Source: Klebsiella variicola (lineage in GTDB: Bacteria > Pseudomonadota > Gammaproteobacteria > Enterobacterales > Enterobacteriaceae). Taken from it: a stretch of DNA of 64,000 nt. Below the pieces are notes generated by a model, which saw nothing but the letters and a program-made list of their open reading frames with translations, was not told where the DNA came from and searched no databases. Within the stretch, counting starts at the first letter, position 1, and each line of letters starts with the position of its first letter. Positions 59,570 to 64,000 of the stretch are shown in pieces. A program made the position numbers and the translations under genes. The stretch is from NCBI RefSeq assembly GCF_000828055.2, contig NZ_CP010523.2:1488001-1552000 (forward strand). Reading direction: 5' to 3'.

Positions 59570-60748
59570 TCAGGCGAGCGCTTGCGCCAGTACCGTCAGC
59601 GGATGCTCGCAGCGTTTGCGGGTGGACATCTCAATCTGCCACTTGCAGGTCTCGCAGTCGGTCACGACGATGTCGGCGCCGCTCTCCTCAATCTGGCGGA
59701 ACAGCGGGGCGCCGATAGCCTGGGATACCGCATAATTCTCAGTTTTAAACCCGTAGGTGCCCGCGATGCCGCAGCACTGTGAATCCAGCACCTCCAGCTG
59801 CAGGCCGGGGATCAGCCGCAGCAGCTCGAGGGTATACAGCGACCAGCCCATCTTTTCCATATGACACGGGGTGTGATAGACCACCTTCAGCGGCAGCCGG
59901 CGCAGCGGTAGCGTCTTGCCGGCATCCAGCTGTTTCCAGATCCAGCGGGTGGCCAGCTCGACCCGATCGCGAAGATCGCTGTTGTCGACATCGAGGAGAT
60001 GAGGGTATTCATCACGTAGCGTAAAGGTGCAGGTCGAGGAGGTGGCAATGATCGGCAGCGTGTTTTCCCGCATCGCAGCGACGTTACTCTGCGCCTGTTT
60101 ACGCGCCTTGTCGAAAAAGCCGTTGGCGATCAGCGGCACGCCGCAGCATTTTTCCTTCGATAACAACTGCACGCCGGTACCCAGCGCGTTGACGACGCGG
60201 ATCAGATCCTTACCCAGCTGCGGATGGTTATAGTTGACGTAGCAGCCATGAAAGAAGACCACCTGCTCAGGATACTCCGCCTGTCTGGCCGCGAGCTGGC
60301 GGTAAGCGCGGCGGAAGGTGCCGAAGCCATATTTCGGCAGCGTACGCCGGTGGTCGATTTTAAGCGCCGCGTCGAGGAGGCGGCGCACCGGTTTTAAACC
60401 GGTCGTGGCGTTGACCAGGGGGGCAAAGGGAGTGGAAAGGGTGCCCATCAGGTCGGTATGGCTGAGGATGGCGTCGCGCAGGGTCGGCTTTTGCTGGCCG
60501 TACTGTGCCCGGGCGCGCTGAATGATATCGCCAATTTTCACATCCGACGGGCAGGCAACCTCGCAGCGCTTGCAGTTAATGCAGTACTTCAGCGCCTCGT
60601 CGTACAGCGCGCCATCCTTCAGACGCAGACGTTCGCCGTCCGGCCCCGCCTGTTTCGGGCCGGGATAGCGTGGATTGACCCGACTTACCGGGCAGGTGGT
60701 GGTACAGACCGTGCACTTAATGCAGCTTTCAAAACGGGTATCGTTCAT
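59570..60748 (-). CDS. glpC: Anaerobic glycerol-3-phosphate dehydrogenase subunit C
   Basis: GlpC anchors the GlpAB dimer to the membrane and passes electrons to the quinone pool. The product is 392 residues. Two [4Fe-4S] motifs are near the N-terminus, C9-C12-C15-C19 ([12 protein letters not shown]) and [12 protein letters not shown]. Two CCG cysteine-rich domains follow ([11 protein letters not shown] and [12 protein letters not shown]). It starts on the glpB stop with a four-base overlap and is the last gene of glpABC. Confidence 0.96.
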   Translation of the reverse strand: MNDTRFESCIKCTVCTTTCPVSRVNPRYPGPKQAGPDGERLRLKDGALYDEALKYCINCKRCEVACPSDVKIGDIIQRARAQYGQQKPTLRDAILSHTDLMGTLSTPFAPLVNATTGLKPVRRLLDAALKIDHRRTLPKYGFGTFRRAYRQLAARQAEYPEQVVFFHGCYVNYNHPQLGKDLIRVVNALGTGVQLLSKEKCCGVPLIANGFFDKARKQAQSNVAAMRENTLPIIATSSTCTFTLRDEYPHLLDVDNSDLRDRVELATRWIWKQLDAGKTLPLRRLPLKVVYHTPCHMEKMGWSLYTLELLRLIPGLQLEVLDSQCCGIAGTYGFKTENYAVSQAIGAPLFRQIEESGADIVVTDCETCKWQIEMSTRKRCEHPLTVLAQALA

Positions 60749-62004
60749 GGCCGACCTCCGGCAAGGGCGTGGATCTGTCTGGCGGCGTGCAGCGCGGTGA
60801 CGGCGCAGACGCCGCCGCCACAGCCGAGCTGAATGGCATCGAACCCGCCGAGCAATGAGCCGATGGCAAACAGATTATGGAACGGCTGCCCGCCCAGCAC
60901 GGGGCGCAGCAGGGCATCGGTTTTCACGCCGAACCGCTGCCACGGTTGTGAGGCGAAGAAATCGCGCTGGTACCAGCTTTCCCGTGGCAGGGTCTGCTGC
61001 AGATCGAGGCCGAGGATCGGCTCGCGCACGCTATCGCGAGTGGCGACAAGACCGTTGCTGAAAAAGCTGCCGCTGGCCAGCACGGTGAAACGCGGACGCA
61101 GCGCGACATCGCCGTGATTTCGCGTCCTGACGGCCTCGACGGCGCCCTGCTGATGGCTGATTTTCACCACTTCATCGCCAGCAAGCCAGGTGCCGCCCTC
61201 ACGAATGAACTGGCGTTGCAGCTGAGAATGTAAACGCATCCCCGGCACCGAAGGCGGCAGCGTCGGCAGCAGACGCAGCGGGCAGGGCAGGCGCGTCTGC
61301 AGCCAGCGGTACAGGCGATCGTCAGCGAGGCCAAAACAGGCGGGCATGATCAGCAGGTCATGCTGCTGCGCCAGCGGCAGCAGCGCCGCATGCAGGGCCG
61401 GCCATAGATTCTCATCATCCAGTACGCGGGCGATATTGGCGGCGCGAAACTCGGTGGGGTTGTCACGCAGCACATCCAGCAGCGGTAACTCGATTTCCAC
61501 CGCCGCGGCGGTAACTCCGTGTTGACCGAGCGCGGCGGCGGCGAGATGTGGCTGAAAATCAGCAAAACCGCTAATCCCTACCAGGCATACGTGTTGCTGC
61601 GCGAAGGGTGCCAGCGGAACCTCTTCCGGCGACAGCCACGCCGGTCGCAACGTCCCCAGCGGCGTCACCCGCAGATGAGGTTGGCGCGCTTCGCCTTGCA
61701 TGTTCGCGCCGCAGGCGGCCAGCAGGGCTTCGGTCTGTGTCGCGTATTCGAGTACCGCCCCGGCGCCGAGCCGGGAATAAGGGTGTTCAGGAAGCTGTTC
61801 AGCGAGTTGCTGCAGACCTTGTGCGACGTCAGTAACGTTATCGCCGTTGGGCAGCGCCGAGAGCAGGTCTAACGACGCGGAGGAAAAATGCAGCGCGCTC
61901 TGCCCGCGGCTGATAATGACGCTGCGCAGGCCGTACTGATTCAGCGCCAGCCCGCACAACAGGCCGGCGAGCCCGCCGCCGACAATTGCGCAATCAAACT
62001 TCAT
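60745..62004 (-). CDS. glpB: Anaerobic glycerol-3-phosphate dehydrogenase subunit B
   Basis: GlpB is the flavin-binding subunit (419 residues) of the anaerobic dehydrogenase and works with GlpA. The N-terminal dinucleotide motif [10 protein letters not shown], the [17 protein letters not shown] segment and the C-terminal [21 protein letters not shown] are diagnostic. The frame is open to 62115 inside glpA, but the start at 62004 ([11 protein letters not shown]) fits the FAD motif. It overlaps the glpA end by 11 bases and the glpC start by four. Confidence 0.96.
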   Translation of the reverse strand: MKFDCAIVGGGLAGLLCGLALNQYGLRSVIISRGQSALHFSSASLDLLSALPNGDNVTDVAQGLQQLAEQLPEHPYSRLGAGAVLEYATQTEALLAACGANMQGEARQPHLRVTPLGTLRPAWLSPEEVPLAPFAQQHVCLVGISGFADFQPHLAAAALGQHGVTAAAVEIELPLLDVLRDNPTEFRAANIARVLDDENLWPALHAALLPLAQQHDLLIMPACFGLADDRLYRWLQTRLPCPLRLLPTLPPSVPGMRLHSQLQRQFIREGGTWLAGDEVVKISHQQGAVEAVRTRNHGDVALRPRFTVLASGSFFSNGLVATRDSVREPILGLDLQQTLPRESWYQRDFFASQPWQRFGVKTDALLRPVLGGQPFHNLFAIGSLLGGFDAIQLGCGGGVCAVTALHAARQIHALAGGRP

Positions 62005-63616
62005 CCTGGTGCTCCTGTGGCAGTCCGCACAGGCCGAGGTAGACCCAGCGGGTAAATTCGCTTTCGCGCAGTGCATCGCCCCAGGCGATGGGCTGAACGC
62101 CCTTCCAGCGTTCATTGAGAAACGCCGAGAGCTGGGTTAATGACTGCGCGGGGGTGGTGACGTTAAAGCGCTGCAACAGTCCGGCAGCGCGGCAGGCGCA
62201 GAGTTCCCCCTGGCAGGTGCCCATGCCAATCCGGGTGCGGCGGCGCAGGTCGAGGAGGGTGTTGACCGCCAGATTTTCCACCGCGTATTTCACTTCGCCA
62301 GCGGTAACGGCTTCGCATTCGCAGACCAGGCTACGGTGCTGGCGGCTGTCGCCAAGCCAGGCCGGAGTGCGATCGCCGTGACGGTAGACGGCCGAGCCGC
62401 GCAGCGGGGTGGGGAGGGAGATAATTTTTTGCAGGGTACTTTCCGTTGGCTCCTGTGAACCGGGCAGCGGGGTCTCGGCCGTGCTACAGGGGGTGGTGTT
62501 TCCCAGCTTACGACAGACGGCGTCGGTGGCCCACTCGGCCATCAGGCGATAGGTCATCAGCTTGCCGCCGGTGATAGTAATGAAGCCTTCCATACCGTCA
62601 CGCTGGGCATGGTCGAGCAGGACGATGCCGCGGCTGACGCTGCGCCCGCTGGGATCGTTATCGCTGGCCACCAGCGGGCGGACGCCGGAGTAGGCGCGGA
62701 GGATCCGGGTGCGGCCCATGATCGGCGCCAGCTTTTCGCCTTCGCGCAGCAGGGTATCGACTTCCGCCGTCGTTACCCGGTTGTCGTCAATGTCGTCATA
62801 AGGAATATGCATTGAGGTGGTGCCGATCAGCGAGATGGTATCCCCGGGCACCAGAATATCGGCGTCGGCCGGCTTACGGCAGCGGTTGATCACCAGGTTG
62901 TTAATCCGGTGGTCGAGGATCAACAGCGATCCCTTCGCCGGGAACATGGTGATGCGCAGGTCGGCATATTCCGCAATGCGCTGCCCCCAGATCCCGGCGG
63001 CGTTAACCACCACCCCGGCGTACAGCGTGCGGGCCTGGTGAAGTTGACGGTCATATACCTGGACGCCGCAGACGCGATCGCCCTGGCGCAGCAGGCCTGT
63101 TACTTCGCAGCCGGTAAGGATCTGCGCGCCGTGTTCGCGGGCGTCGAGCATATTGGCTGCGGTGAGGCGAAACGGGTCGATGGTGCCGTCCGGGACCTGC
63201 ACTGCGCCCAGCAGCGTCGGGTTGACGGCGGGCTCCTGGCGCAGCGCGTCCTGCGGCGAGAGCGGCGTGGCCTCTATGCCAGCCTGCTGACAGGCGTCGA
63301 TAAAGGTTTGCTGCCAGGCCATGTCATCTTCAGGCAGGGTGATAAACAGCCCATTGGTCGGTTCAATGCAGTGGCGGGCGATGCGGCGCAGGATGCGGTT
63401 CTCACTGATGCATTCGCGGGCGGATTCGTTGTCGGTCACCGCATAGCGGGCGCCGCTGTGCAGCAGTCCATGATTACGGCCGGTGGCCCCGGTGGCGATA
63501 TCATGGCGCTCAATGAGCAGCGTGCGTAATCCGCGCCGGGCGCAGTCGCGGGCGATACCGGCGCCGGTTGCTCCGCCGCCGATGATAATGACCTCGCTAT
63601 CAAGACGTCCCGTCAT
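61994..63616 (-). CDS. glpA: Anaerobic glycerol-3-phosphate dehydrogenase subunit A
   Basis: GlpA is the catalytic subunit that oxidises sn-glycerol-3-phosphate to dihydroxyacetone phosphate during anaerobic growth. The product is 540 residues. The FAD motif [17 protein letters not shown] is at the N-terminus. The DAO fold continues with [15 protein letters not shown] and [17 protein letters not shown]. The C-terminal BFD-like [2Fe-2S] domain shows VCECEAVT and [13 protein letters not shown]. It is divergent from glpT across a 271-base control region. Confidence 0.97.
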   Translation of the reverse strand: MTGRLDSEVIIIGGGATGAGIARDCARRGLRTLLIERHDIATGATGRNHGLLHSGARYAVTDNESARECISENRILRRIARHCIEPTNGLFITLPEDDMAWQQTFIDACQQAGIEATPLSPQDALRQEPAVNPTLLGAVQVPDGTIDPFRLTAANMLDAREHGAQILTGCEVTGLLRQGDRVCGVQVYDRQLHQARTLYAGVVVNAAGIWGQRIAEYADLRITMFPAKGSLLILDHRINNLVINRCRKPADADILVPGDTISLIGTTSMHIPYDDIDDNRVTTAEVDTLLREGEKLAPIMGRTRILRAYSGVRPLVASDNDPSGRSVSRGIVLLDHAQRDGMEGFITITGGKLMTYRLMAEWATDAVCRKLGNTTPCSTAETPLPGSQEPTESTLQKIISLPTPLRGSAVYRHGDRTPAWLGDSRQHRSLVCECEAVTAGEVKYAVENLAVNTLLDLRRRTRIGMGTCQGELCACRAAGLLQRFNVTTPAQSLTQLSAFLNERWKGVQPIAWGDALRESEFTRWVYLGLCGLPQEHQDEV

Positions 63617-63669
63617 CTTCAGCTCCTCTGCTTTCGTTTAACGCCATTTAGCCACAATTCATAAGGTTA

Positions 63670-63727
63670 TTGTTTGATTTCGAGCATATTCGCGCGTTAT
63701 TTGAGCGTGTTATGTGATTTCGTGCTC
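63670..63727. promoter_or_regulatory. Tandem GlpR operators between glpA and glpT
   Basis: Three 18-base windows spaced exactly 20 bases apart (63670-63687, 63690-63707, 63710-63727) match the GlpR consensus ATGTTCGWTAWCGAACAT at about 14, 10 and 9 positions. In E. coli the glpTQ-glpACB region carries several tandem 20-bp GlpR sites. GlpR represses both operons unless glycerol-3-phosphate is bound. The phasing is seen, and the assignment follows the known family. Confidence 0.65.
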
Positions 63728-63762
63728 ACATTAGAACGTTTTGTCATATTTCTGTAACAAAT

Positions 63763-63778
63763 TGTGCGATGTTTCACA
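63763..63778. promoter_or_regulatory. CRP site in the glpA-glpT region
   Basis: TGTGC-GATGTT-TCACA matches the CRP consensus TGTGA-N6-TCACA at nine of ten arm positions. It lies about 110 bases before glpT. cAMP-CRP activation of glpT and glpA is established in E. coli. Confidence 0.7.
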
Positions 63779-63887
63779 GTATCAACTCTACGTATTGCCT
63801 ACCATCGCGACCATATTTGAAGTTGGTGATTAATCTGGGATTTTGTCGTGACGTCAGTAGAAAACCGCAAGGGCCACGGAGGCTGAT

Positions 63888-64000
63888 ATGTTAAGTATTT
63901 TTAAACCCGCCGCGCATAAAGCGCGTTTGCCAGCAGCGGAGATCGACCCGCTGTATCGTCGATTACGCTGGCAGATTTTCATTGGCATCTTTTTTGGTTA
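63888..64000 (+). CDS. glpT: Glycerol-3-phosphate:phosphate antiporter GlpT, 5' part
   Basis: The first 37 codons are present and the gene runs off the window. The translated start [20 protein letters not shown] and the following [14 protein letters not shown] match the N-terminus of GlpT, a major-facilitator antiporter that imports glycerol-3-phosphate (and fosfomycin) in exchange for phosphate. The ribosome site GGAGG lies at 63878-63882, five bases before the ATG. It is divergent from glpABC and should share the GlpR and CRP sites between them. Confidence 0.95.
   Translation, partial: MLSIFKPAAHKARLPAAEIDPLYRRLRWQIFIGIFFG

Noticed and set aside
63711-63730. TGTGA and TCACA words at 63713-63730 as a CRP site.
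   Set aside because: The spacer is eight bases instead of six. The element at 63763-63778 has correct spacing, and the segment fits the phased GlpR array instead.

Overview
The window is a 64 kb piece of an enterobacterial chromosome. Gene content, near-identical proteins and gene order match the Escherichia coli dedA to glpT interval. The GC-rich third positions, the specific gene losses and the embedded ERIC and REP elements point to Klebsiella (K. pneumoniae complex) or a close relative. That assignment is inference from recalled families, not from a search. No phage, plasmid, IS element, CRISPR array, tRNA or rRNA was seen. Almost all the DNA is conserved core genome, so no wholly new system is claimed.

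Layout, left to right. (1) 1-6608: end of dedA, accD, folC-dedD, the PurR-controlled cvpA-purF pair, and ubiX. (2) 6800-10960: the lysine/arginine/ornithine and histidine uptake system argT, hisJ-hisQ-hisM-hisP, with a sigma-54 promoter and NtrC-type sites before argT. (3) 10964-15722: a GNAT acetyltransferase, yfcH, folX, the glutathione transferases yfcG and yfcF, phosphodiesterase yfcE and Nudix yfcD. (4) 15813-25263: pta and ackA (split by an ERIC element), yfbV, yfbU, hxpA, yfbS, yfbR and alaA. (5) 26140-42871: the regulator lrhA and the 13-gene respiratory complex I operon nuoA-B-CD-E-F-G-H-I-J-K-L-M-N, with a REP pair between nuoL and nuoM. (6) 42926-51508: rnz, elaA and the menaquinone genes menF-D-H-B-C-E. 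(7) 51564-55184: nudI, an Rpn-family recombination nuclease gene with a 12-bp repeat tract, yfaZ and yfaY. (8) 55390-59541: the L-rhamnonate catabolism operon rhmR-D-T-A. (9) 59570-64000: the anaerobic glycerol-3-phosphate dehydrogenase operon glpABC (minus strand) and the start of divergent glpT.

The genes form coherent physiology. Complex I and GlpABC feed electrons to the quinone pool, and the men genes make the anaerobic quinone. AckA-Pta excretes acetate under overflow or fermentation. LrhA sits next to nuo. Central nitrogen uptake (argT, hisJQMP) is under nitrogen control.

Compared with E. coli K-12 as I recall it, several genes are absent at their usual junctions. These are rpnB (its place taken by the GNAT gene), yfcC, the yfbK-P/elaD block, elaB, and the pmrD-arn-ais lipid A cluster. 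The Rpn gene sits between nudI and yfaZ rather than next to glpC. The most interesting signals are regulatory or repetitive: an NtrC-like inverted repeat on the ubiX stop codon, the ERIC in ackA-pta, the REP pair plus structured leader in nuoL-nuoM, the Rpn 12-bp repeats, and operator-like repeats over the rhmR start.
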